From contig JADGDU010000001.1 in the NCBI GenBank assembly GCA_016744705.1, positions 203,913 to 267,912 of the forward strand: a stretch of 64,000 bases of DNA. The letters are read 5' to 3'. The DNA comes from Candidatus Krumholzibacteriia bacterium. GTDB lineage: Bacteria > Krumholzibacteriota > Krumholzibacteriia > LZORAL124-64-63. Below are positions 9,783-18,054 of this stretch, in pieces. Under the pieces are notes generated by a model. That model was not told the DNA's origin, searched no databases, and worked only from the letters and a program-made list of their open reading frames with translations. The position numbers were made by a program, and so were the translations under genes. Numbering within the stretch: the first letter of the stretch is position 1; each line of letters starts with the position of its first letter.

Positions 9783-10946
9783 GTCATTCAGCTGCTCCAA
9801 CAAATCCAGATCCTGCGCCAGAGCCTCATCATACCCGTAGACATCATCCCTGAATTGCAAGACACCCAAACCATCGATCCAAGCCGTCTGGTATTCCAGA
9901 TTCACAGGCACAGCCACCGGAAGCAACACCTTCCCGTTTTGGCCAGAATCGATCAGAATTTGCAATGTGGCAGCAGTCAGGTGAGAGGGGCCTGATAAGT
10001 TGGCCAAGGCCGTAGCCAGAGCCAGCGGATCTTCCAGTCGCACACAACCAGAGCTGAAACAACGTTGGCTCTGGAAAAATTTCTCGCGCCCCGGTGTGTC
10101 ATGCAGGTACACACTGAAGGGGTTGGAGAACATAAATTTCACCTGACCTAAGGGGTTTTTGGGACCAGGTTGCTGCTGGAGCTTAAAGGCCATATCCCAG
10201 GACGGAATGGAATCCCAGGCTACAGTTTGTGGATCCAACTGCGGAGCCCCTGGGCTCCAAGTTTCGAAGACTCGGATGTCATGGCTTTCCAGGTATTGTG
10301 GATCCTTCAGAATCTTGGGCAAGACATCACGGCGTAATAATTTTTGAGGGATGTTCCAGGTCGGGTTAAACTCCAGATAGGTTATTTGCGACTGCAACAA
10401 TGGAGTGCGGCGATTTTTTTTCCCCACTATGGCCCGCATGCTCAGGATCACTTCTCCATGATCGACTAGCTCCATTTTGAAATCGGGGATATTTACTCGG
10501 ACACCTTGTCGTTCCTGACGGGGCGGTGACCAGCGTAATCTTTCAAGGTTGATACCGATTTGCCGGGCCCGTTGGGCTGCGCTCACATTGAGGGCAGCCA
10601 AGGTCGCTGAGCCGATAACGCCGTCAGGTTGAAGACCGCGATTTTTTTGGAAAGTACGAACATCCTGGACCAATGCGCTATCGTAAACATCGGAGGAAGA
10701 GGCTGAGTGGATGAAATATGGTGATTCCAGGAGGAGGCGTTGGCGGATTTCGGGAACCTGAACCAGAGTCTCCCCGGGATGCAGGACAGTTTCCAGGGCA
10801 AGGGAGGGCCAATCACCCGAAAGGGCAATTTGGTGGTAACGGGCCTGTTCATACTCCAGCGCTTTGTGAGGACCGTCGAATACCGGGGCCGTGGGGCTTA
10901 GATTTATGCTAAAGAGCAGGCAAATTCCAATAAACGAGCTCAACAT
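9429..10946 (-). CDS. ldtD: LdtD/YcbB-like L,D-transpeptidase with antisense C-terminal extension
   Basis: 505 residues from the ATG at 10946, which has AGGAGG ten bases upstream and starts a signal peptide. Order: N-terminal region, a peptidoglycan-binding repeat ('FQKNRGLQPDGVIG', about 95-120), and a YkuD catalytic domain (about 150-350) with His282 in 'YLHDTP' and catalytic Cys301 in 'SSGCVRLEDP'. The conserved family ending ('TAWIDGLGVLQFRDDVYGYD') is complete by about residue 375. The frame then runs on for about 117 residues that are exactly antisense to the mepK-like gene. Stops exist in the other frame at about 9784-9790, so a single-base indel would restore a normal end near 9785. 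Enzyme: forms 3-3 peptidoglycan cross-links in the periplasm. Confidence 0.82.
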   Translation of the reverse strand: MLSSFIGICLLFSINLSPTAPVFDGPHKALEYEQARYHQIALSGDWPSLALETVLHPGETLVQVPEIRQRLLLESPYFIHSASSSDVYDSALVQDVRTFQKNRGLQPDGVIGSATLAALNVSAAQRARQIGINLERLRWSPPRQERQGVRVNIPDFKMELVDHGEVILSMRAIVGKKNRRTPLLQSQITYLEFNPTWNIPQKLLRRDVLPKILKDPQYLESHDIRVFETWSPGAPQLDPQTVAWDSIPSWDMAFKLQQQPGPKNPLGQVKFMFSNPFSVYLHDTPGREKFFQSQRCFSSGCVRLEDPLALATALANLSGPSHLTAATLQILIDSGQNGKVLLPVAVPVNLEYQTAWIDGLGVLQFRDDVYGYDEALAQDLDLLEQLNDSPGAEGTCVEVDEILARIVAHTAGPQIEGGLKKLVVSDSGQAQIDGLTRQMEALASHTVTILAQTGVGFGGTESGNDFNGVGERKLATESVQLVEQDPVYGVGLSGAMVPQNPVEDP

Positions 10947-11102
10947 TTCAGTTGGGCCTCCTTGGCCGAATTTGGATTCACCTCCTTGGTGTTTTGACAT
11001 GGCTCCTTGCCTTGTCATGTTTTCTATTGAACTATTGTACCATAATTTGATCTATCTTGAAAGCATTGGTTGTGAACAGCACTCCGAGTGGACAAATAAT
11101 CA

Positions 11103-11141
11103 AACAAAAAACCCGCTTCACCAAGGATTGGCAAAGCGGGC
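11103..11141 (-). terminator. Rho-independent terminator
   Basis: On the minus strand CCCGCTT and AAGCGGG form a stem around a 14-base loop and are followed by TTTTTTG. It lies about 30 bases downstream of the stop codon of the lipoprotein gene at 11172-12017. Confidence 0.85.
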
Positions 11142-11171
11142 TGGAGTCAGACACAATTTTAGAGGCACAAC

Positions 11172-12017
11172 CTACTTGACCTCAATCTCCAGGGTTACTT
11201 CCCCTAAGACCCGATAATCCTGCTCTCCCCCATTAAACAAAACCTGCTGCCGACCCGGATGAATCCGAAAAGTCATGGCATGCTTACCGACGGTTAATCT
11301 GTTGAGTGGAATGTCATATTTGTATGGTGATTCCAACGCCGCCGCGGCCTCGACCCCCGCGATATTCCCATCAAATAAAGGCTGAAGCCAACCCTCATAT
11401 TTATTTGCGGTCACAGCATCAAACTGGAGCTGAACAGAAATTTCTTCGCCCTCGTTGAACACCAGAGGATTTTCCTTGGGTTCGACTATGCTCATTTCAA
11501 CTTTACCATAATCCAGCAACTTGGCGTCATACACAATAATGGTCTCTGGGGTTTGCATAACGTCCAGGCGAACGTAATATAAATGATCGTCGAACGAAAT
11601 TTTGAACTCGGTTCTCACGGCTGTAAAAGTACTAAGCTTTACCCGCACCTCACTATTAACAATACCTTCGTAAGTGGCCGTTTTCAGATCCAACTTATTG
11701 GCAGCCGCCTTTGATTGGGTTTTTTTGTAAAAGTTTGTCGTACTGTCGGTCATCCTGGTGATGTCTTCACCGGCCAGCTCTGCTTTGAGGTCTTTATCTT
11801 TGGGAGAATCACTATCGTGAACCTCAGTCAGCATCGTCAGTTTTTCGGTGGAAATGCAGTAACTGTTGAAAGTTGCCGCATCCCCGTTTTGGATCGTTTC
11901 GAAAACGGCTCGACAGATCTCGTCCTCAGTTTGAATCTTAGAGCCCGAGTCACAGGCGGCCAAAAACAGCAGAGAAGCAACCAGCCCCACAGATAACCCC
12001 ATGTACAACTTACGCAT
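11172..12017 (-). CDS. Lipoprotein of a local paralogous family
   Basis: 281 residues with a clear lipoprotein signal ('LFLAACDSG', Cys at about 22). Residues about 30-80 ('EICRAVFETIQNGD...SPKDKDLKAEL') align with the lipoprotein at 39344-39868 ('DLCKNVFDAIQSQN...NPKEKSIKDEL'). Both also share 'ATY.G...' followed by strands ending in 'F.I.F....YY'. The C-terminal third is an additional beta-rich domain absent from the shorter paralog. I do not recognise a named family. It is predicted to be membrane-anchored, facing the periplasm or surface. A strong terminator follows. Confidence 0.75.
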   Translation of the reverse strand: MRKLYMGLSVGLVASLLFLAACDSGSKIQTEDEICRAVFETIQNGDAATFNSYCISTEKLTMLTEVHDSDSPKDKDLKAELAGEDITRMTDSTTNFYKKTQSKAAANKLDLKTATYEGIVNSEVRVKLSTFTAVRTEFKISFDDHLYYVRLDVMQTPETIIVYDAKLLDYGKVEMSIVEPKENPLVFNEGEEISVQLQFDAVTANKYEGWLQPLFDGNIAGVEAAAALESPYKYDIPLNRLTVGKHAMTFRIHPGRQQVLFNGGEQDYRVLGEVTLEIEVK

Positions 12018-12154
12018 GATGCTTTTACTCCCAGTTGAAAATTGATTGTCACAATTTCTGGAATTTAATCAAACCACAGCCCACAGGCAAGGCCCCGTTC
12101 AAAAGTTCAATTTGTAGGGCATCATCCGTGGGCCAGGTCATCCAATAGGCCAAA

Positions 12155-13003
12155 TCAGGGCACCATGATTTCCTTTTGAGGGAGTGCCACCATGACTTCG
12201 TTGATATGCTCTACCCCAGCCGGCGTCCCTAAATACTTCAAAAAATCATTACTCGGATTATCACCTTTGTGGGTGACCAAATGATAAGTAACTGCTAATG
12301 GGTAAAGGCCCTGAACAATCTTTTCATTTTCCGGAAGCACGCCGTCGATGGCAACAATTGTTCCATACTCTTTTTTATAAGAATTCATGGACATGAAAGT
12401 GACAGTGCCGGGCCGACTTTTGGTGAAAGCTCCCAGTTGGTCGGGTGATCCCAATTTTTTTGCGTCACTATAAAGTGTTCCATCTTTGCCCATAGTTGTT
12501 TCCTTGAATACCGTTACCACACCGCTTTCCACTGTGTCGTCAAGGTAGGCCAACTGAACGGGATAGTTTTTTCCACCCAGTTCCGACCAGTTTTTAATTT
12601 TCCCGGAAAAGACACTTTTCAGTTCTTCAACAGTCAGGTTTTCAATTTCGGTTCTCTGATTGACAATAATAATGATGGGGTCTCTGGCGATGGTGGTCGT
12701 CACCCAATCAGCAGTCAACTCTGGGCTAATTTTGAATTTCTTCACCAGTTTATGATGCGGCTTACAGGTATAAGCAAAATCGATTTTCCCGGTGGCCATG
12801 AGTTGGATGGCTGACTTGTTGCCACATTTTCCTGTCAACAACTCCCCTCCGGTGGCTTCAGTAAACGGACCATTGAGGTGATTCATTAAGAAATGTTCCG
12901 TCTTGCAACCAGCACACTTGATGGGATCATTCGCCAAAGCGAAGGTTGTGCAGGCGGTAAGAAGAAACAGAATCACAAGAGTTTTAAAGATAGAGCCTAC
13001 CAT
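12155..13003 (-). CDS. PstS-like periplasmic substrate-binding protein (orphan)
   Basis: 282 residues from the ATG at 13003, chosen because AAAGGGGAA lies just upstream and a signal peptide follows ('VILFLLTACTTFALA'). The body is a type-2 periplasmic binding fold of the PstS/phosphate-binding superfamily, with the typical 'LTVEELKSVFSGKIKNWSELGG' helix and 'TGKIDFAYTCKP' element. The mature N-terminus has 'CAGCK', and further Cys residues occur in 'GKCGNKS' and 'YTCKPHH', so a disulfide or metal site is possible. No PstABC transporter genes are nearby, so it may work as a sensor or scavenger rather than in an operon. Ligand unknown. Confidence 0.78.
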   Translation of the reverse strand: MVGSIFKTLVILFLLTACTTFALANDPIKCAGCKTEHFLMNHLNGPFTEATGGELLTGKCGNKSAIQLMATGKIDFAYTCKPHHKLVKKFKISPELTADWVTTTIARDPIIIIVNQRTEIENLTVEELKSVFSGKIKNWSELGGKNYPVQLAYLDDTVESGVVTVFKETTMGKDGTLYSDAKKLGSPDQLGAFTKSRPGTVTFMSMNSYKKEYGTIVAIDGVLPENEKIVQGLYPLAVTYHLVTHKGDNPSNDFLKYLGTPAGVEHINEVMVALPQKEIMVP

Positions 13004-13220
13004 TGCATTCCCCTTTATTGTCAGACAGATTAAACCTCGAGCACTTGAATAGACTTTCAGCTCCAAATCGAGAAAGTTCAGTCTATCTTTAACGTTTAAA
13101 AAATAACTTACAGCTGATTCCAAGTTGATTGAACCTCCCATTGTATCCATCGGCAAAATATTATCAGACGCCAAGTGAAGCTTTCCTCAAAATGGACCGA
13201 ACTTTAACTACAAGAATGAT

Positions 13221-13249
13221 TTGAATCTGTGTGTGGAATGGGATATAAT
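13221..13249 (+). promoter_or_regulatory. Sigma-70-type promoter for the DUF3667 gene
   Basis: TTGAAT at 13221-13226, a 17-base spacer, and a perfect TATAAT at 13244-13249. Transcription would start near 13256, giving a leader of about 33 bases before the TTG start codon at 13289. Confidence 0.7.
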
Positions 13250-13288
13250 CTTGCCAACACCGTGGTGTAGAAATAGTTAGGATGTTTT

Positions 13289-14179
13289 TTGTCCAGATCC
13301 AATCACTACCCCAAACTGACCATCTGTCAGAACTGCGAAACGCCCACCACCGGCAATTTCTGTCCCGAATGCGGACAAGATTGTCGGGACCACCGCGTGA
13401 CCCTGCGCCTGCTAATCGTAGGATTATGGAACGACCTTTTCACCTTCGACAATCGCTTCTGGCACAGCTTCGTCATCCTACTGGCCAAACCCGGTGAACT
13501 CACTCGGCGCTACATGAACGGCAAACGTGTGCGGTATATCCCGCCGGTGCGCATGTACCTGTTCGTGAGCATCATCTTCTTTTTTATCCTGTCCAATGTG
13601 GCCTCCAATAACGAAAACTTCGTTGTGCTGGATGATGACGATGAAACTGAGTTAGCCGGGGCAGGGTTGGATTCCCTGGCTACCCTCTCGGTCCAGGACG
13701 ATCAGAATGGTCAAAAAGATACGATCAATGGCGTACTGTTCGGTGACCAGTTCGAGGTCAAGAAAGACTCTTTCGTCTCCACCATATTCAGCTTGGCCCC
13801 CAAGGGCATGTTCCTCATGCTACCAATCTTCGCCGCACTGTTGGCCATCATCTATCGAAGATCTCATCGCCTCTACGTCGAGCACCTTATCTTCTCGCTT
13901 CACTTCCACACCCTGACCTTCATCCTTTTCACTATCGGGCTTCTGATTACAGTGGATTGGTTCCAACTGGGGCTACTGGTGGCCTTCAACCTCTATTTGT
14001 ACCTGTCAATGAAGCGTGTCTACCAGCAGGGTTGGCTCAAAACCTGGCTTAAACATTTCCTGCTCACAGGTGCCTACAACTTTGTATTGGTAATATTCCT
14101 GAGTGCAGTCTTAGCAGGGGGCATCATGCTGACTTTAGGGGCCAGCCAGTACCCGCGTTGGTTGGGTTGGGTCGGCTAG
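13289..14179 (+). CDS. DUF3667 zinc-ribbon membrane protein
   Basis: 296 residues starting at TTG 13289, preceded by TTAGGA. An N-terminal zinc ribbon ('CQNCETPTTGNFCPECGQ') is followed by the DUF3667 signature ('TFDNRFWHSFVILLAKPGELTRRYMNGKR...PPVRMYLFVS'). Then come an acidic loop ('LDDDDETELA') and at least four transmembrane segments: about 95-110, 180-200, 215-245 and 255-285. The family is common in the FCB group; its function is unknown. A strong sigma-70-type promoter precedes it. The following gene is a broken fragment, so it is probably monocistronic. Confidence 0.8.
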   Translation: MSRSNHYPKLTICQNCETPTTGNFCPECGQDCRDHRVTLRLLIVGLWNDLFTFDNRFWHSFVILLAKPGELTRRYMNGKRVRYIPPVRMYLFVSIIFFFILSNVASNNENFVVLDDDDETELAGAGLDSLATLSVQDDQNGQKDTINGVLFGDQFEVKKDSFVSTIFSLAPKGMFLMLPIFAALLAIIYRRSHRLYVEHLIFSLHFHTLTFILFTIGLLITVDWFQLGLLVAFNLYLYLSMKRVYQQGWLKTWLKHFLLTGAYNFVLVIFLSAVLAGGIMLTLGASQYPRWLGWVG

Positions 14180-14333
14180 TACGACCTCTATCATCCATTC
14201 CAAGTTCTTCTAAAAATATCCCAAATGAATACTACAGCACCTCTTTCCTAATGCATCACAGTGGTACCAGTGCGGGCTTAGTCAGATAACTGCTGGGCTG
14301 GTTGGGTACTTTGCAGGGCTACTTGAGTTCCCT

Positions 14334-15230
14334 ATGGCGACCTTAATGGCCGTAGGCTTTCCTGGCTCCCACTTCGACTCCGGTGATTTCGGTGGCGCCC
14401 TCGCCTGCCTGGCCAGCTCGTTCAATCCGGCGACAACCCGAGTGGTTAACAGCATCTTCGTAGGCAACAGCGCCGGTGAAGGAGGAGCCGTTGCTGGCTT
14501 CTACCACACTGTCGAACTGTACAACAGCATCCTCTGGGACAACGTTGCCACCGGCGAGGAGACGGCGCCTATCAACGGCCAGGCCAAAGGGGACTGGACT
14601 GCCTCTTACACTTGCCTTGAGTTCCTACTGGAGACGATCCCTGGCGAGGATCCCCCCGAGCCCGGGAATTACCCGGGCAGCCTCGACGCTGACCCACATT
14701 TCGTGGATATCCTGGCCCGCGATCTAAACCTGGAGACTGGATCACCCTGCATCGATGCCGGAAATAACGAAGCGGTTCCTCTCTGGATGATCACGGACTT
14801 TGCCGGTGGCCTCCGCTTCAGTGATGATCCAGGCACACCAGACTCGGGCAATGGCACCGCCCCGGTGGTGGATATGGGGGCCCTGGAATTTCAGGCCCAG
14901 ATCACAGCCACTCCCCACGGTGCCGAGATACCGGCGGCGCATAATTTGCACGCCGCCCCCAATCCATTCGGTGTCAGAACGGTCATCGATGTGATTGTTC
15001 CGCAGCTTGCAGCAGGACAAAAAAGCACCATACCGACAGGGTTGATCATCAAAATATTCGATGTGCGTGGCAGGTTGGTTCGGGATTTGCCCATGGCTGG
15101 CAGCGGCCAACACAGCGTGGCCTGGGACGGCCGTGACCACATGGACCGTCAGGTGCCAGCGGGGACTTACTTCCTTCGTTTGCACGGTTCACCTGACGAG
15201 GCCACAGCCAAGGTGCAGGTCATTCGCTGA
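14334..15230 (+). pseudogene. 5'-truncated parallel beta-helix (choice-of-anchor Q-like) protein with FlgD-like sorting domain
   Basis: About 298 readable residues that begin inside a right-handed beta-helix repeat ('VVNSIFVGNSAGEGGAV', 'VELYNSILWDN'). The choice-of-anchor-Q ending ('LETGSPCIDAGNN', 'VVDMGALEF') follows, then a C-terminal FlgD-like domain ('HAAPNPFGVRTVI...FDVRGRLVRDL...PAGTYFLRL') ending in KVQVIR. No signal peptide or ribosome binding site is present. The frame opens about 110 bases earlier without beta-helix character, so the 5' part of a much longer secreted-protein gene has been lost. The coordinates give the readable remnant. The call is secure for the C-terminal domain; loss of function is inference. 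Confidence 0.7.
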
Positions 15231-15299
15231 CTCTAACGTAGACACCAAAGTCGTTGCTGAAATTGCAGAAATTATATGAGTTGATCAAGGCGAGATATA

Positions 15300-15326
15300 G
15301 GGAGGCCTGATAGTTTCAGGCCTCCC
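15300..15326. terminator. Strong hairpin between convergent genes
   Basis: GGGAGGCCTGA and TTCAGGCCTCCC form an 11-pair stem around a TAGT loop, between the beta-helix remnant (plus) and the LysM/BON gene (minus). There is no long T-tract on either side, so it is a structural or factor-assisted terminator. Confidence 0.6.
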
Positions 15327-15369
15327 TTGCAATTACCCGTTACAAAAACTTGATAATCCCCTGGCTCTC

Positions 15370-15825
15370 TTATGCCAGAGGCGGAATGCGCAAAACCTGC
15401 CCCGGATAGATCTTGTTGGGATCCGTCAGCAGCGGTTGGTTAGCTTCGAAAATGAGCGGGTACTTCCCGGCATTTCCGTATTGGGATTTGGCGATTCCAC
15501 CCAGAGTATCTCCAGACTTAACCGTATAAAAAGTGGCTTCGGGTTCAGGAATCTCAACCCGCAGGCGATCATCGATCCGCGCCACGCCATAAGTGTTACC
15601 AATTTTCAGCAATACTTTTTCCTTGTCCGCCTGAGAATCAGCAACACCACTGACCACGGCCAAACCGTCATCAAAAGTGACTTCCAGGTTTTCCAGATCC
15701 AGGCCCAAACTCATGACGTGCCCGGTCAGGGAGTCGGCCTTGGCCTGGTTGAGCTCTACCGCTTTGTCTTCACCCCGGTGCATGACTTTATCACCGGCGT
15801 CCTTTACGAAATCAAAAAATCCCAT
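15370..15825 (-). CDS. kbp: LysM/BON domain protein, Kbp (YgaU)-like
   Basis: 151 residues: N-terminal segment 'MGFFDFVKDAGDKV', a BON domain (about 25-95, 'VTFDDGLAVVSGVADSQADKEKVLLKIGN') and a C-terminal LysM domain ('YTVKSGDTLGGIAKSQYG...IYPGQVLRIP'). Length and domain order match E. coli Kbp (YgaU), a soluble potassium-binding stress protein, which likewise lacks a signal peptide. It is flanked on the 3' side by a strong hairpin. Function by homology: potassium sensing or binding. Confidence 0.88.
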   Translation of the reverse strand: MGFFDFVKDAGDKVMHRGEDKAVELNQAKADSLTGHVMSLGLDLENLEVTFDDGLAVVSGVADSQADKEKVLLKIGNTYGVARIDDRLRVEIPEPEATFYTVKSGDTLGGIAKSQYGNAGKYPLIFEANQPLLTDPNKIYPGQVLRIPPLA

Positions 15826-16090
15826 GGTCTTCCTCCATTTTTCAATACAGTTGCGCTTTTACCCATTCGGATGAATCGTAAAAGCCGGTAGATCAAGACT
15901 GAAGCAATGTAACAACATTTTAATTTGGCAACAACACCTCCACGACCTCAAAGACTCACCTTGACCCTGAGCCGTTAAAGGCCTAAAGTTTCGCCCCCGA
16001 TCCTGTAGCCTGGACAACTCATGGATGCTTCATAGTCCAAGTCGAGGTTGAATTTCATATCCCGTGGGGGATTTTTAAGGGAGAAAACAA

Positions 16091-16501
16091 ATGAAAATGC
16101 GCACATTGGTATCTCTGTCCGTCGTAGTGATGATGCTGTCTCTCCTTGGGGCCTGTGGTGGCGATTCGGATCAAGGTCTGGATGTAGCCGGCTTGAAGCT
16201 TGGCAAAGATCTGACCAGCACCTTTGGTGATGTCACGAAATTACTCGGGGGCATCACCGATCTCGAATCGGCAAAAGCCGCCTTGCCCAAGTTGACCGAT
16301 TTGGATTCCAACTTGGGTGATATTGCCAAAAAAGCCGCCAAATTGTCCCCCGAAAGCCTGGAAAGCCTTAAAGGCATGGTCGCCAAAGGGATGCCTGCCG
16401 TTGAAGGTGCCATGGCTAAGCTCTCGGAAATACCGGGCGCCAGCGAAACGCTGAAACCCGTCGTTGACTCGATGTTGGCCAAGATCAAAACACTGATGTA
16501 G
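16091..16501 (+). CDS. Small alpha-helical lipoprotein, unknown function
   Basis: 136 residues with a lipoprotein signal ('LSLLGACGGDS'). The mature part is almost entirely helical, with heptad-like Leu/Ala/Lys repeats. AGGGAG lies seven bases before the ATG. I do not recognise a family. It converges on a DUF937 gene, and both share a bidirectional terminator at 16527-16567. Confidence 0.75.
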   Translation: MKMRTLVSLSVVVMMLSLLGACGGDSDQGLDVAGLKLGKDLTSTFGDVTKLLGGITDLESAKAALPKLTDLDSNLGDIAKKAAKLSPESLESLKGMVAKGMPAVEGAMAKLSEIPGASETLKPVVDSMLAKIKTLM

Positions 16502-16526
16502 GCAGAAACGAGTCCTCCGGACTGAC

Positions 16527-16567
16527 AAAAAGTCCTCTCACCATTGATTTGGTGAGAGGATTTTTTT
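16527..16567. terminator. Bidirectional rho-independent terminator
   Basis: TCCTCTCACC and GGTGAGAGGA form a 10-pair stem. It is followed on the plus strand by TTTTTTT and on the minus strand by CTTTTTG. It serves the convergent lipoprotein and DUF937 genes. Confidence 0.9.
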
Positions 16568-16575
16568 GAAGCGTC

Positions 16576-17178
16576 CTAGTTGTCCCCAAACCATTTACTC
16601 AGGATTCCGCCACCGTGCTTCAGCATATCCGAAACGTCCACATCCCCATCACCGTCGGTGTCGAGCAAGGCGCCCATAAGGCCCGCGCTCTGGGGTGATT
16701 TCCTCTCTGCTTCTGCACGTTCCTGACCCAACAAACCAGCCAGGCCCGAGGCATCCAGTTTGTTCTCTCGTTTTTCTTTGCCCACTGCCCCCAGAACCAT
16801 GGGAGCCAACATCATCAACATCTTGCCGACTGCAGCACCATCCATTCCAGACGATTGCGCCAGACCATTCTGAACCCTGGCCTGTTTACCACCCAGCAAA
16901 TGTTTCAGGATCCCTGCCCCCGCAGACGTATCGCCTCCCGCCAGGAACCCGGAAACATCAGCCAGAATACCACCGTCATGGTCTCGATCCAGGGCAGAGC
17001 TCAGCGCCGTAGCACCTTTATCGCTCTGAGAATTACGGGAAAGAGCCCCCAGCAACAACGGCAAAGCCGACGCCATCCCGTTAGCGGTCTGTTCTTTATT
17101 CGTGCCCAGTTGGCGGCTCATCCCCTCCAGGGCGCTGCCTCCAAGCTGGCTGCTTAGACTCTCGAGTAATGATGGCAT
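16576..17178 (-). CDS. DUF937 (YidB-like) domain protein with EF-hand-like loops
   Basis: 200 residues from the ATG at 17178, preceded by AAAGGAAA. The sequence is Gly/Ala/Leu-rich ('LSSQLGG..LEGMSRQLGT...ASALPLLLGAL'), typical of DUF937. Two acidic loops resemble calcium-binding motifs: 'DRDHDGG' in the middle and 'DTDGDGDVDVSDML' near the C-terminus. No signal peptide. Such proteins are widespread and of unknown function; related YidB/DUF937 proteins are stress-associated in some bacteria. The C-terminal loop is dockerin- or EF-hand-like, so calcium binding is plausible. Confidence 0.75.
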   Translation of the reverse strand: MPSLLESLSSQLGGSALEGMSRQLGTNKEQTANGMASALPLLLGALSRNSQSDKGATALSSALDRDHDGGILADVSGFLAGGDTSAGAGILKHLLGGKQARVQNGLAQSSGMDGAAVGKMLMMLAPMVLGAVGKEKRENKLDASGLAGLLGQERAEAERKSPQSAGLMGALLDTDGDGDVDVSDMLKHGGGILSKWFGDN

Positions 17179-17331
17179 AGGCCATTTCCTTTCATTTGGA
17201 TTTGGCATCCCGGCAGGAATCGCCATGCCATTGGTTCACTTATAGGACAGACAAGTTCCTCTAAACTCAAGACACTTGGGTAGGTGAAAAGGTCACATGG
17301 AAACCACAACGAGGGGGTTTCCTTTCCATTG

Positions 17332-17824
17332 CTATTTATGGGTCTGAAAGAAACTCCAGATGAGGTCGGTCCCCTGCACCTCCGGGCACGGCTCCCCGAA
17401 TAAATCGAATAACCATTGAGGATAAGACTCAGGCGGGGTCCACCCTGGCCACCAATGTCCCTTGCCGCTGGCGGTATACAACACCACCTTCCATAGGATT
17501 CAGGGGATCGGCTCGGGATCCCTCGGGGAATACAGCCAGAAAGCCCTCCAGGTCGGCCTTTTCGAGCCATCCCGTCTCCGTCATCACACCTTGGGCCGTG
17601 CCTCCGCCGCCATGGAACATAAGGACCACAGTTGAGGGTTGTTCTTCGCTGTACAGGGTCGGGACGTGAACGAGGAACTCACGATCCAATGAGTCGACAC
17701 TGAGTTGAAAGCGGTGATCTCCCGAACTGATCCCGCTGGTTGGGGCATTGTTTTCATCGCCACTGCACCCGGCTCCCATCAACAGGAAAAAACCGGCAAA
17801 CAAGGTGAGTGTTTTTTGAAGCAC
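17332..17824 (-). pseudogene. Esterase/PHB-depolymerase-like lipoprotein with internal deletion
   Basis: The N-terminal part reads as a lipoprotein ('LLMGAGCSGDE') followed by the start of an LpqC/poly(3-hydroxybutyrate)-depolymerase-type alpha/beta hydrolase ('STVVLMFHGGGGTAQG', 'AVFPEGSRADP'). After about 115 residues the frame shifts near 17480. In the next frame the end of the same family appears: 'GKGHWWPG' (catalytic-His motif) and a C-terminus ending 'DLIWSFFQTHK'. The middle of the enzyme, including the nucleophile Ser, is missing, so the gene carries an internal deletion with a frame change and cannot give an active enzyme. Confidence 0.75.
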
Positions 17825-18054
17825 ACGGTTATTAGCATGAATAGACTACCCCGTTTTAGAGCCATGGGCTTTCGGTTTTCCAATTCTCCCCCTGTCTTGC
17901 TTCTTGTGCAAGGTGAGGTTTTCATTGTCGCCCGGAAATCATACTACAGCCAGGGTAAGAGCCATTCGAAAATGAGAACTCAAGAACGCACCAATGATAC
18001 CGATAAAAACTGAACTGCAATATTTAAAGTCTATGGTGACCTTGGAGTTAATCA

